Positions 1 to 5,263 of a stretch of DNA of 5,263 nt are shown in pieces (within the stretch, counting starts at the first letter, position 1; each line of letters begins with the position of its first letter). The notes under the pieces are model-generated. The model saw nothing but the letters and a program-made list of their open reading frames with translations. It was not told the origin of the DNA and searched no databases. Source of the stretch: Gammaproteobacteria bacterium (GTDB taxonomy: Bacteria > Pseudomonadota > Gammaproteobacteria > Arenicellales > JAOTYS01); the NCBI GenBank assembly GCA_029861795.1, contig JAOTYS010000343.1:1-5263 (forward strand), written 5' to 3'. A program made the position numbers and the translations under genes.

Positions 1-14
1 CATGATCAACCGGC

Positions 15-42
15 GATCGATGGATGTTAGTTTCCATCGGTC
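15..42. repeat. Inverted repeat (10-bp arms, 8-nt loop) ahead of the YihY-family gene
   Basis: Bases 15-24 (GATCGATGGA) pair with 33-42 (TCCATCGGTC) around the loop 25-32. In RNA all ten positions pair, one of them as G-U. It lies about 40 bases before the preferred start of the YihY-family gene at 83, so it is probably in the intergenic or leader region. It could be an operator, a leader hairpin, or the remains of a terminator for a gene to the left. No T-run follows directly (the nearest, TTTTT, is at 65-69), so a classical intrinsic terminator is not supported. If translation really starts at base 2, it would instead lie inside the coding region. Confidence 0.45.
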
Positions 43-82
43 GGTCATTCAATGCTTGGCAGACTTTTTGTTCTTAATAGAT

Positions 83-919
83 ATGATTTCGACGGTGACA
101 ACAATCAGTAGCACTGTGTATAAGCGTTTTGTGGCAGATCGTTGTCTGAGAATCGCAGGCGCATTGTCGTTTACTACTTTGCTGGCGCTGGTGCCACTTC
201 TTACCGTCGGTCTTGCGGCGGCCTCCTGGTTCCCGGCGTTTCAGTTATGGACCAGTGCGTTTGAAGACTTTCTATACAAGAATTTTGTACCTGCTACGGG
301 AGATGTGATTCGCATATACCTTCAGCAGTTTGCCGCTCGTGCCGCTCAGTTGACCGCCTTTGGCTTGATTTTACTCGCCATAAGCGCGTTGTTTCTTTTT
401 GCGACCATAGAAGACACTTTTAATGACATTTGGCGAGTACGGCGTGGTCGAAACCTAGCACAGCGCGTGTTGGTTTATTCATTGGTATTGACTGTGGGGC
501 CGTTGTTGATTGGGGCGAGTCTAACAATGACTTACTATCTGCTGTCTGTACCGTTGCCTGTCGCAGATCACGGCGTTCGCGGCGTCTTGTACCGATTCTT
601 ACCCTGGTTTTTCGAGACCATGGCGTTCATCCTCCTTTTTTTTGCCACACCCAATTGTTCCGTACGGGTGTGGCACGCGCTGATCGCTGGTTGCGTGGCT
701 GGCGCATTGTTTGAATTGTCCAAACGTGGATTTAGTACCTTCGTTGCTAATTTTGCCAACTACGAGACCATCTATGGGGCATTGGCAGTGGTGCCCATCT
801 TCTTGGTGTGGATTTACGTGTCGTGGCTGGTGGTTCTTATCGGCGCCGAATTGACAGCGGAATTGCAACATCATAGAACTGCACAGGCTACTACCATGAC
901 AGACAAACGGCACGATTAG
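83..919 (+). CDS. YihY/BrkB family (UPF0761) inner-membrane protein
   Basis: Predicted polytopic inner-membrane protein of the YihY/virulence factor BrkB family; its biochemical role is not established. Residue numbers count from the ATG at 83 (278 aa). About six membrane segments are visible near 27-50, 90-108, 128-155, 174-191, 198-213 and 231-256. Family hallmarks are RCLRIAGALSFTTLLALVPL near 20-39, NDIWRVRRGRN at 114-124 and YETIYGALAVVPIFLVWIY at 227-245. The tail is short and hydrophilic. The frame is open back to an ATG at base 2, which would add 27 residues with no family resemblance. I prefer 83 because the RFVADRCLR segment then sits near the N-terminus as in relatives, but no good Shine-Dalgarno precedes either start. 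Older annotations call this family 'ribonuclease BN', a name that properly belongs to the unrelated ElaC-type RNase Z. Acylphosphatase follows after 45 bases in the same direction. Family assignment is strong; the start is less certain. Confidence 0.9.
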   Translation: MISTVTTISSTVYKRFVADRCLRIAGALSFTTLLALVPLLTVGLAAASWFPAFQLWTSAFEDFLYKNFVPATGDVIRIYLQQFAARAAQLTAFGLILLAISALFLFATIEDTFNDIWRVRRGRNLAQRVLVYSLVLTVGPLLIGASLTMTYYLLSVPLPVADHGVRGVLYRFLPWFFETMAFILLFFATPNCSVRVWHALIAGCVAGALFELSKRGFSTFVANFANYETIYGALAVVPIFLVWIYVSWLVVLIGAELTAELQHHRTAQATTMTDKRHD

Positions 920-964
920 TTATTGGTTTCTATGTTTGTTTATCGAAATACGGATCCCGAGCTT

Positions 965-1234
965 ATGAACAGATGTGTTCGCTTTCGAGTGATAGGTCAT
1001 GTGCAAGGTGTATGGTTTAGAGGATCCGCACAAGAGCAGGCACAAAGACTAGGACTACGCGGTTGGGCGCATAACCTCGCGAACGGTGATGTAGAAGTGC
1101 TGGCGTGTGGTGCATCTGCAGCTATCAGTGAGCTGGAGAAGTGGCTATGGAAAGGTCCGCGATTAGCCCGAGTAGTACGGGTAGAATGCGAGGAGATCGA
1201 TATCGATCCACCCGCGGGTTTCAGTATTGATTGA
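965..1234 (+). CDS. Acylphosphatase
   Basis: Small cytosolic enzyme that hydrolyses the carboxyl-phosphate bond of acyl phosphates. From the ATG at 965 it has 89 residues, close to the usual 90 or so. The signature GHVQGVWFRGSAQ spans residues 11-23 and contains the catalytic arginine Arg19, which holds the acyl-phosphate. The second signature, GWAHNLANGDVEV (33-45), supplies the catalytic asparagine Asn37 that positions the attacking water. The rest fits the ferredoxin-like alpha/beta sandwich, with the helix AISELEKWLWKGP and a final strand RVVRVECEEI. Alternative in-frame starts at 923 (TTG) and 932 (ATG) would add 14 or 11 residues outside the fold, so 965 is preferred although its Shine-Dalgarno is weak (GAG at 959-961). 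It may be cotranscribed with the upstream YihY-family gene. It ends 16 bases from the convergent transglycosylase gene, with no clear terminator between them. Confidence 0.95.
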   Translation: MNRCVRFRVIGHVQGVWFRGSAQEQAQRLGLRGWAHNLANGDVEVLACGASAAISELEKWLWKGPRLARVVRVECEEIDIDPPAGFSID

Positions 1235-1250
1235 GCTACATCCGTCGCGG

Positions 1251-1823
1251 CTAGAACCAGTGTTTTTCGAGCGCTGAATAAACCATGTCGGCGTAGTTAG
1301 GATTGCCGTAACCATTGTAGTCAGCCAGTGCTTGGGTAAGGTCACCACTTGCCCTATCTAGATAGTGTCGCAGTATGGTGCAACCGTAGCGCAAGTTGGT
1401 TTGCGGGTAGAACAAATTGTCCCTGGGGTGACCGATTTCCTTGATCCAGAACGGTTTGATTTGCATCAATCCGAGTGCGCCACTGCGCGACACCGCGAAA
1501 CGGTCAAATTTACTCTCCACCTGAATCACCGCGAGCACCAGCTCAGGCTTTAATCTCGCCTGGCTAGCTTGCTCATGAATCAGCTTTAATAGTTCTATTC
1601 TGTAGAAGGGGTCGGGTACACGGGTCGCTAGTCGAGCAGACATGTCTGCCAGCCAGGTTGTTGCTGCAGCACGATCGGAAAAACTTGCAGCAGATTCGAT
1701 GGCTTCAGCGAACGCAAGCCTGAGTTCTGGTTCCACCTTGGCCTCGATCATGTCATCGGCGTGTACAGTTGCTACCCAAGTGCAAGCCGTGAACCCAATC
1801 AATGGATACCATGACCTGTTCAC
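1251..1823 (-). CDS. Exported lytic transglycosylase, SLT (goose-lysozyme-like) domain
   Basis: Predicted periplasmic murein lytic transglycosylase that cleaves the MurNAc-GlcNAc bond, leaving 1,6-anhydroMurNAc ends; 190 aa. Residues 1-22 form a signal peptide with a likely cleavage after VHA (before DD). A helical linker covers roughly 25-85, and the SLT domain about 85-185. Glu103 in VIQVESKFD is the expected catalytic acid, followed by SRSGALGLMQIKP (112-124), the typical GLMQ motif, then NLRYGCTILRHYL (143-155) and ALADYNGYGN (165-174), equivalent to the family's A-x-YN-G motif. Cys14 lies in a poor lipobox-like context, so a lipoprotein is possible but unlikely. The GTG start shares four bases (GTGA) with the proS stop, indicating translational coupling and cotranscription. 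A minimal enzyme without extra binding domains, it resembles the SLT protein next to proS in other gammaproteobacteria, from memory. Exact substrate preference cannot be read here. Confidence 0.92.
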   Translation of the reverse strand: MNRSWYPLIGFTACTWVATVHADDMIEAKVEPELRLAFAEAIESAASFSDRAAATTWLADMSARLATRVPDPFYRIELLKLIHEQASQARLKPELVLAVIQVESKFDRFAVSRSGALGLMQIKPFWIKEIGHPRDNLFYPQTNLRYGCTILRHYLDRASGDLTQALADYNGYGNPNYADMVYSALEKHWF

Positions 1824-1836
1824 GAAAAAGCACCCC
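1820..1836 (-). promoter_or_regulatory. GTGA stop/start overlap with internal Shine-Dalgarno (proS to transglycosylase)
   Basis: On the minus strand the TGA stop of proS (1822-1820) overlaps the GTG start of the transglycosylase (1823-1821). A purine-rich GGGGTG (1836-1831) lies inside the last codons of proS, 7 bases before the GTG, a good distance for a ribosome binding site. This supports GTG as the real start and suggests that ribosomes finishing proS restart on the downstream gene. Confidence 0.7.
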
Positions 1837-3553
1837 GCAGTTCGCTAAGTGTGTCGACCAAGGAGTCTAGAGCAATATCTTGTGTGTCTCCGGTTCTGCG
1901 CGACTTGTATTCGACAATTCCTTGTTTTATTCCCCGTTCTCCGATCACCAGCCGATGCGGGATGCCAACCAAATCCATATCGGCAAACATCACCCCGGGG
2001 CGCTCACGGCGATCATCCATTAGAACCGCGAAGCCTGCGTCGCGGAGTTTCTCATATAGTTCATTGGCAACCTGCGCGACTTCTTTGGATTTCTGATATC
2101 CAATCGGCACCATACACACATCGAACGGCGCCAAGGGGTCAGGCCAGATGATACCGGCCTTATCGAAATTTTGTTCGATGGCGGCAGCGGCGATGCGGGT
2201 CACCCCGATCCCGTAGCAGCCCATACACATGGGGACTTTGTCGCCGTTCTGATCCAGGCAAGTGGCGTCCATTGCTTTACTGTATTTTGTCCCGAGCTGA
2301 AAGATGTGGCCAACCTCGATGCCCCGCCTGATCTCCAGTACGCCGCTACACCATTCCCCGGGAACGACTTCGGTCGGACACCCTTCGCCCGCTTGCGCCG
2401 TCCGCAGATCCACGCTCTGGGGTTCCGGCAGGTCACGCCCCCAGTTGACTCCGGTCAGATGTTTGTCGGCCTCATTAGCACCACAGGTAAAATCCGATAG
2501 CAGCGTTGCGCAATGATCGACAAAGATGGGAATACTTAACCCCACCGGGCCGATCGATCCAGGCTCGCAACCTGTAGCCCGCTTGACCTCATCCACACTG
2601 GCTAATTGCAGAGGTTTCATGACCTGACTCAGCTTCTCGGCTTTAATTGCGTTGAGCTCGTGGTCACCACGCAATACCAACGCCACTGGGCGGTCCACAC
2701 CTTTGACCACCAGAGTTTTCGCACTCTGGGTGGCATCCACAGCCAGATGCTTGCATACGTCGTCTATGTTGTAGAGGCCTGTAGTATCGACCTTGGTCAA
2801 CGCCGTTTTGGGTTCGGGCCGTTGCTCACCCGGCGGCGGGCATGCCACCAGCTCTAAGTTGGCCGCGTAACCGCACCTCCGACATGTCGCGATGGCGTCC
2901 TCACCGGAGTCGGCCAGCACGTGAAACTCGCAAGACACACTGCCACCGATGGCACCGGAATCCGCCTCTACCGAGCGGAACTCTAGGCCAAAGCGGGTAA
3001 AAATGCGTGAATAGGCTTCAAACATAAGGTCGTACGATTGCTGTAGACCTGCCTGATTCACATCGAAGGAGTAAGCATCCTTCATGATGAACTCCCGTGC
3101 GCGCATCACTCCAAAACGCGGACGAATCTCATCGCGGAATTTGGTTTGGATCTGATAAAAGTTCGCGGGGAGTTGACGGTAGCTTCGTATTTCGTTGCGC
3201 AGTAGCGAAGTGATCACCTCTTCGTGGGTGGGTCCGAAGCAAAAGTCTCGCTTGTGTCGGTCCACCATTCGTAGCAGCTCCGGACCGTATTCGTCCCAGC
3301 GCCCGGATTGTTGCCAAAGCTCGGCAGGTTGGACTGCGGGCAGCAGCATCTCCTGGGCGCCGGCGCGATTCATTTCCTCACGGACGATCTGCTCAATTTT
3401 GCGCACTACGCGCAGTCCTAGAGGGAGCCAGTTATATATTCCGGCCGCTACTTGTCGGATCATGCCGGCCCGGATCATCAGTTGGTGACTGACAATCTCC
3501 GCGTCGGCCGGCGTTTCCTTTACCGTAGCGAGCAAAAACTGAGATGTTCGCAT
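1820..3553 (-). CDS. proS: Prolyl-tRNA synthetase, bacterial type with INS editing domain
   Basis: Class II aminoacyl-tRNA synthetase that charges tRNA-Pro with proline in the cytosol; essential for translation. It has 577 aa (E. coli about 572) and the standard N-terminus MRTSQFLLAT, so the ATG start is secure. Class II motif 1 lies near residues 47-75, motif 2 near 128-157 (KFRDEIRPRFGVMRAREF), and motif 3 near 445-460 (GCYGIGVTRIAAAAIEQ). GPTHEEV (107-113) is the usual catalytic loop. The inserted editing domain, about 220-400, clears Ala-tRNA-Pro; it keeps Lys279 (same number as the critical lysine of E. coli ProRS), the GSIGP loop (332-336) and His365. The anticodon-binding domain is about 475-577 (DDRRERPGVMFADMDLVGIP). 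Cys224/Cys227 and Cys392/Cys402 flank the insertion and may form a metal site. The codons just before the ATG contain GAGAAG, a Shine-Dalgarno at rather short spacing. The transglycosylase gene overlaps its stop. Confidence 0.98.
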   Translation of the reverse strand: MRTSQFLLATVKETPADAEIVSHQLMIRAGMIRQVAAGIYNWLPLGLRVVRKIEQIVREEMNRAGAQEMLLPAVQPAELWQQSGRWDEYGPELLRMVDRHKRDFCFGPTHEEVITSLLRNEIRSYRQLPANFYQIQTKFRDEIRPRFGVMRAREFIMKDAYSFDVNQAGLQQSYDLMFEAYSRIFTRFGLEFRSVEADSGAIGGSVSCEFHVLADSGEDAIATCRRCGYAANLELVACPPPGEQRPEPKTALTKVDTTGLYNIDDVCKHLAVDATQSAKTLVVKGVDRPVALVLRGDHELNAIKAEKLSQVMKPLQLASVDEVKRATGCEPGSIGPVGLSIPIFVDHCATLLSDFTCGANEADKHLTGVNWGRDLPEPQSVDLRTAQAGEGCPTEVVPGEWCSGVLEIRRGIEVGHIFQLGTKYSKAMDATCLDQNGDKVPMCMGCYGIGVTRIAAAAIEQNFDKAGIIWPDPLAPFDVCMVPIGYQKSKEVAQVANELYEKLRDAGFAVLMDDRRERPGVMFADMDLVGIPHRLVIGERGIKQGIVEYKSRRTGDTQDIALDSLVDTLSELRGAFS

Positions 3554-3595
3554 CCGCTTCTCGTGACCGTGCGCTCGGGGCGCTCAAAAGGGAGT

Positions 3596-3625
3596 ATGAT
3601 ACCTGTCCGGGGCGGGATTGCGTAA
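3596..3625 (-). promoter_or_regulatory. Possible proS promoter
   Basis: On the minus strand a TATCAT (3601-3596) resembles a sigma-70 -10 box and lies 18 bases downstream of TTACGC (3625-3620), a weak -35. Transcription would begin near 3589, leaving a leader of about 36 bases before the proS ATG. The position is sensible, but the -35 match is poor, so this is only a candidate. Confidence 0.2.
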
Positions 3626-3734
3626 CCTAGGCATACGTAAGCGCCGGTCGCTGCCTTCGACGGGCCCTCGCCTTCCGTGACCAACAGTTTGTGACCTCAG
3701 TGTGGCAAGATCTTAGAATATTTTTTGGATTATC

Positions 3735-3774
3735 AGCGTAGCACGCAGGATATTGATTGCCTGGTTGCTACGTT
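3735..3774. repeat. Imperfect 40-bp inverted repeat upstream of the SRPBCC gene
   Basis: CGTAGCA (3737-3743) pairs with TGCTACG (3766-3772). The stem extends outward by a G-T and an A-T pair, and continues inward after a symmetrical 2x2 mismatch with CAGG (3746-3749) against CCTG (3760-3763). The loop is 10 bases, 3750-3759. As RNA it is a hairpin of about 13 pairs; as DNA it could be a dimeric operator. No T-run follows, so it is not an obvious terminator. Confidence 0.5.
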
Positions 3775-3782
3775 ACGCTTAA

Positions 3783-3810
3783 GAAGCGCTTCGTCTTAGC
3801 AGTTTGCTAA
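3783..3810. repeat. Two adjacent short palindromes in the SRPBCC upstream region
   Basis: GAAGCGCTTC at 3783-3792 is a perfect 10-base palindrome. Three bases later, TTAGCA (3796-3801) and TGCTAA (3805-3810) form perfect 6-base arms around GTT. Individually each could arise by chance; their closeness to the larger dyad at 3735-3774 is what makes them worth recording. They may be protein-binding sites. Confidence 0.4.
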
Positions 3811-3821
3811 ATATTCAGTCA

Positions 3822-3854
3822 TAAGTTTAACCTTCGGTTTCTGTGGGTAACTTA
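3822..3854. repeat. Hairpin-capable leader segment before the SRPBCC start
   Basis: TAAGTT (3822-3827) pairs with AACTTA (3849-3854), and ACC (3830-3832) with GGT (3846-3848), leaving a two-base bulge. An alternative smaller hairpin, AACC/GGTT around TTC (3829-3839), uses overlapping bases, so the two folds exclude each other. A near-direct repeat of AACCTTCGGT (3829-3838) recurs as AACTTCGGT (3857-3865). It lies 30-60 bases before the ATG, so it could sit in the mRNA leader. Confidence 0.35.
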
Positions 3855-3883
3855 AGAACTTCGGTCAGCTCTAGAAAGTAATC

Positions 3884-4414
3884 ATGGCTAAATGGATCAA
3901 AAGAATAGTTGTCATATTTGCGCTGCTCGTTGTCGCCTTTGCCGTGGTGGGTTGGTTTCTACCCACCGAATTCAAATTAACCCGCGAGATCGTGATCAAT
4001 GCCGAGCGCGAAAAGATTCACGATTTTGTTGAGGACCTTGAGAAATGGGATATGTGGACCCCGTGGAGCGAAGCAGATCCCACGATTGTCGTCACCCGAG
4101 GGAAACAGACTAAAGGCGTCGGGGCTGGCCAGGCCTGGAACGGACGTAGTGGCGATGGCATGTTGACGGTTACGGCGTCATCGCCGCAGCGGGGAATCGA
4201 GTATGACTTATTCTTTGATGGAGGCGGCTTCCAGTGTGTCAGCGCGATGCGTTACACCAGTGCCGGCCAGGGTACCACGGTCACTTGGATGATGAGTGGA
4301 GACATTGATGTACCGGTCATCGGCGGTTATTTTGCGGCGCTGATGGATGTCTGGGTGGGACCGATGTTCGAACGTGGCTTGGAAAGGCTTAAGGCTGTCG
4401 CAGAGGGTGGGTGA
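3884..4414 (+). CDS. Membrane-anchored SRPBCC (START/polyketide-cyclase-like) protein
   Basis: A 176-aa protein with a short basic start (MAKWIKR), one hydrophobic segment at residues 8-26, and a soluble domain from about 30 to the end. The N-terminal segment is most likely an uncleaved anchor (IVVIFALLVVAFAVVGWFL then PTEF), placing the domain in the periplasm. The domain has the pattern of the SRPBCC superfamily: a first strand KLTREIVINA, a helix with FVEDLEKWDMWTPWSEADP (48-66), where the W-x-x-W-x-P/W pattern is typical, then GVGAGQAWNG, GDGMLTVTASS, GIEYDLFFD, GTTVTWMMSGD (130-140), and a C-terminal helix ending FERGLERLKAVAE. Such domains bind hydrophobic ligands in a deep pocket; the ligand cannot be deduced. 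Start ATG 3884 has AGAAAG 5 bases upstream. It diverges from proS behind a dyad-rich region, so separate regulation is likely. Superfamily call is good; specific function unknown. Confidence 0.88.
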   Translation: MAKWIKRIVVIFALLVVAFAVVGWFLPTEFKLTREIVINAEREKIHDFVEDLEKWDMWTPWSEADPTIVVTRGKQTKGVGAGQAWNGRSGDGMLTVTASSPQRGIEYDLFFDGGGFQCVSAMRYTSAGQGTTVTWMMSGDIDVPVIGGYFAALMDVWVGPMFERGLERLKAVAEGG

Positions 4415-4849
4415 ACGTAGGTATTCACTTTGCCCCGACAAGGAATGTTTGCGCAGAAGGTCGGCAAACTGACTACACCGATTGAACCACTTAGCCTGGC
4501 GCATTGACGGTAGCCGAGCTGTATGCGCGTGTGATAGATAACAACGGGCATGAACATGCCTATACCGCTGGTGCGTTTCGTCGCTCACGGGACGAATTAT
4601 TCGCGACTCAGCCCGAGAGCCCAATTCTCCAGTCACGGCGGCCGACATTTCGTGGCCTTGACTACTTATCCGTATCGCGAACAGGCAAGGGTGATGGGGG
4701 CTGTCGAAAGCAGTAGTGCCGGGGAGACAACGGAAGTGAACCTCAGTGCGGATGGTTTACTACGGTACACCGGTGTGAAGAAAACTGATTACCGTTTGCC
4801 GTTGAGGCCGGCGAGCGGCTGCTACTTGGAGCATGAGTGAAAAAAAGTC
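4415..4849. other. 435-base stretch with no recognised gene, possible gene remnants
   Basis: It lies between the convergent ends of the SRPBCC and DUF6231 genes. Three plus-strand open pieces follow one another in different frames: a 20-codon frame from the ATG at 4445 stopping at 4505-4507, a 70-codon frame 4504-4716 with a TTG start (TVAELYARVIDNNG near its beginning), and a 96-codon frame 4550-4840. None matches a family I know and none has a strong ribosome site. Short palindromes occur (GGCATG/CATGCC at 4547-4560; ACACCGGTGT at 4767-4776), about as often as expected by chance. It could be a decayed, frameshifted gene or non-coding spacer. No tRNA, no strong intrinsic terminator and no insertion-sequence ends were seen. 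Confidence 0.5.
4550..4840 (+). CDS. Doubtful hypothetical ORF (96 aa)
   Basis: This is the longest open frame in the gap after the SRPBCC gene: 96 codons from ATG 4550 to TGA 4838-4840. I do not recognise it. There is no signal peptide, membrane segment or known motif; the C-terminal third (GETTEVNLSADGLLRYTG, near residues 58-75) looks more protein-like than the beginning. The ATG falls within a small palindrome and has only a poor AACGGG upstream. It overlaps a second open frame (4504-4716) whose first part also looks protein-like, so these may be pieces of one frameshifted gene. An ORF of this length can arise by chance at this base composition. Confidence 0.15.
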   Translation: MNMPIPLVRFVAHGTNYSRLSPRAQFSSHGGRHFVALTTYPYREQARVMGAVESSSAGETTEVNLSADGLLRYTGVKKTDYRLPLRPASGCYLEHE

Positions 4850-5263
4850 TTACCATCGTTCTTTGTCCCATCGGAGCGGGTTGGCCCAGTGCTTGGGATT
4901 TAACCAGTCAGGCGTGTGTTTATACTTCGCGATGTTGAAACTATAACACTCTACAATTTGGTCGTCGTTGTAGCTGTGGCGATTGACCAGGCTTAGGCCC
5001 AGTGCAATGAAGTCCGCGGGCTCCCAGCGACTGCGGTGCTCCTTTGAGAGACTCTTAATCGGAGCAATCACGCAAAACTCACGGGTAAGCACGTCCCTTA
5101 GGCTTGCGACAAGCGATGAGGCGTGGGTCTTGTCCAAGTATTCCAATGTATTGGCGATATATCCGAAGTCGTACCGCTCATGTGTTTGAAAGTTGGTCAA
5201 CCCGGCGGCATCTGTGACCAGGTGGGCGCCGCAGTCTGGGTGAAGCCGTCTGTAAGCAAGGGT
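4850..5263 (-). CDS. DUF6231 family protein, C-terminal part (cut by window edge)
   Basis: The visible 137 residues are open to the right edge, so the N-terminus lies outside the window; the in-frame TTG at 5200 is not a likely start, because 21 further codons without a stop precede it and the sequence runs through. The segment RYDFGYIANTLEYLDK looks like the region after motif III of a class I SAM-dependent methyltransferase fold, and DVLTREFCVIAPI the following strand. The C-terminus PDWLNPKHWANPLRWDKERW is the characteristic end of DUF6231 proteins as I remember them from Pseudomonas and relatives. A working methyltransferase cannot be claimed, since the SAM-binding glycine loop would be in the missing part. 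Seven Ts (4846-4840 on the minus strand) follow the TAA by three bases, but no GC-rich hairpin precedes them. From memory such genes often lie next to proS; here the SRPBCC gene and the 435-base gap intervene. Confidence 0.8.
   Translation of the reverse strand, partial: TLAYRRLHPDCGAHLVTDAAGLTNFQTHERYDFGYIANTLEYLDKTHASSLVASLRDVLTREFCVIAPIKSLSKEHRSRWEPADFIALGLSLVNRHSYNDDQIVECYSFNIAKYKHTPDWLNPKHWANPLRWDKERW

Larger units (their letters stand above)
3554..3883. other. Divergent intergenic region between proS and the SRPBCC gene
   Basis: A 330-base region with no credible coding frame. It must carry the start signals for proS (leftward) and for the SRPBCC gene (rightward). The left half, nearest proS, is GC-richer; the right half from about 3705 is AT-richer, with a TTTTTT run at 3721-3726 and a cluster of inverted repeats from 3735 to 3854. 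No tRNA-like cloverleaf or T-arm consensus is visible. A purine-rich AGAAAG at 3873-3878 is the only ribosome-site candidate for the SRPBCC gene, 5 bases before its ATG. Confidence 0.7.

Noticed and set aside
56..83. TTGGCA with TAGATA 16 bases later, resembling a sigma-70 promoter for the YihY-family gene
   Set aside because: The -10 would overlap the chosen ATG at 83, so transcription would begin inside the gene and no later start codon fits the family.
599..913. 104-codon minus-strand frame opposite the YihY-family gene
   Set aside because: It is a shadow of the membrane-protein gene, with no domain or ribosome site.
1235..1250. Bidirectional terminator between acylphosphatase and the transglycosylase
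   Set aside because: The 16-base gap and its flanks contain no hairpin followed by a T-run on either strand.
2171..2500. Open frames on the plus strand across proS, including 1849-2151, 2171-2500 and 2606-2857
   Set aside because: They lie fully inside proS, whose identity is certain, and encode nothing recognisable.
4409..4430. GTGAA/TTCAC hairpin with a short TTT at the end of the SRPBCC gene, terminator-like
   Set aside because: The stem has only five firm pairs, overlaps the stop codon and is followed by just three bases of T before GCCC; too weak to call.
4208..4648. 146-codon open frame on the minus strand opposite the SRPBCC gene and gap
   Set aside because: It is antisense to a convincing gene, has no recognisable motif, and has a shadow-like composition rich in His, Arg and Ser.
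4767..4776. Perfect palindrome ACACCGGTGT and the nearby GGCATG/CATGCC dyad at 4547-4560
   Set aside because: Ten-base palindromes occur about once per kilobase by chance; there is no supporting context for a binding site.
4840..4849. T7 tract just after the DUF6231 stop on the minus strand, as an intrinsic terminator
   Set aside because: No GC-rich inverted repeat precedes it; the similar CGATGG copies upstream are direct, not inverted.

Overview
The window looks like ordinary chromosomal DNA from a gammaproteobacterium. The prolyl-tRNA synthetase resembles the E. coli type closely along its length. The set YihY-family membrane protein, acylphosphatase, lytic transglycosylase, proS and DUF6231 protein resembles, from memory, the proS neighbourhood of Pseudomonas-like genomes; no database was consulted. 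GC content is moderate by eye. I see no insertion sequence, phage gene, CRISPR array, tRNA or rRNA.

Layout. On the plus strand, a YihY/BrkB-type inner-membrane protein (83-919) is followed by a short acylphosphatase gene (965-1234). Reading toward them on the minus strand is a two-gene unit: proS (3553-1820), whose stop codon overlaps the GTG start of a small exported lytic transglycosylase (1823-1251) in a 4-base GTGA. Upstream of proS is a 330-base divergent intergenic region (3554-3883); its right half is rich in inverted repeats. It leads into a plus-strand gene for a membrane-anchored SRPBCC-fold protein (3884-4414). Next comes a 435-base stretch (4415-4849) with no recognisable gene, only weak open frames. 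Last is the C-terminal part of a DUF6231 protein on the minus strand (5263-4850), cut by the window edge.

Function. The genes do not form an obvious single pathway. proS is essential translation machinery. The transglycosylase acts on peptidoglycan in the periplasm and probably shares the proS transcript. Acylphosphatase is a small cytosolic hydrolase. The YihY-like, SRPBCC and DUF6231 proteins have no firm biochemical role. I found no convincing new multi-gene system. The items most worth a second look are the dyad-rich leader before the SRPBCC gene, the possible decayed gene at 4415-4849, the altered cysteine spacing in ProRS, and the proS/transglycosylase coupling.
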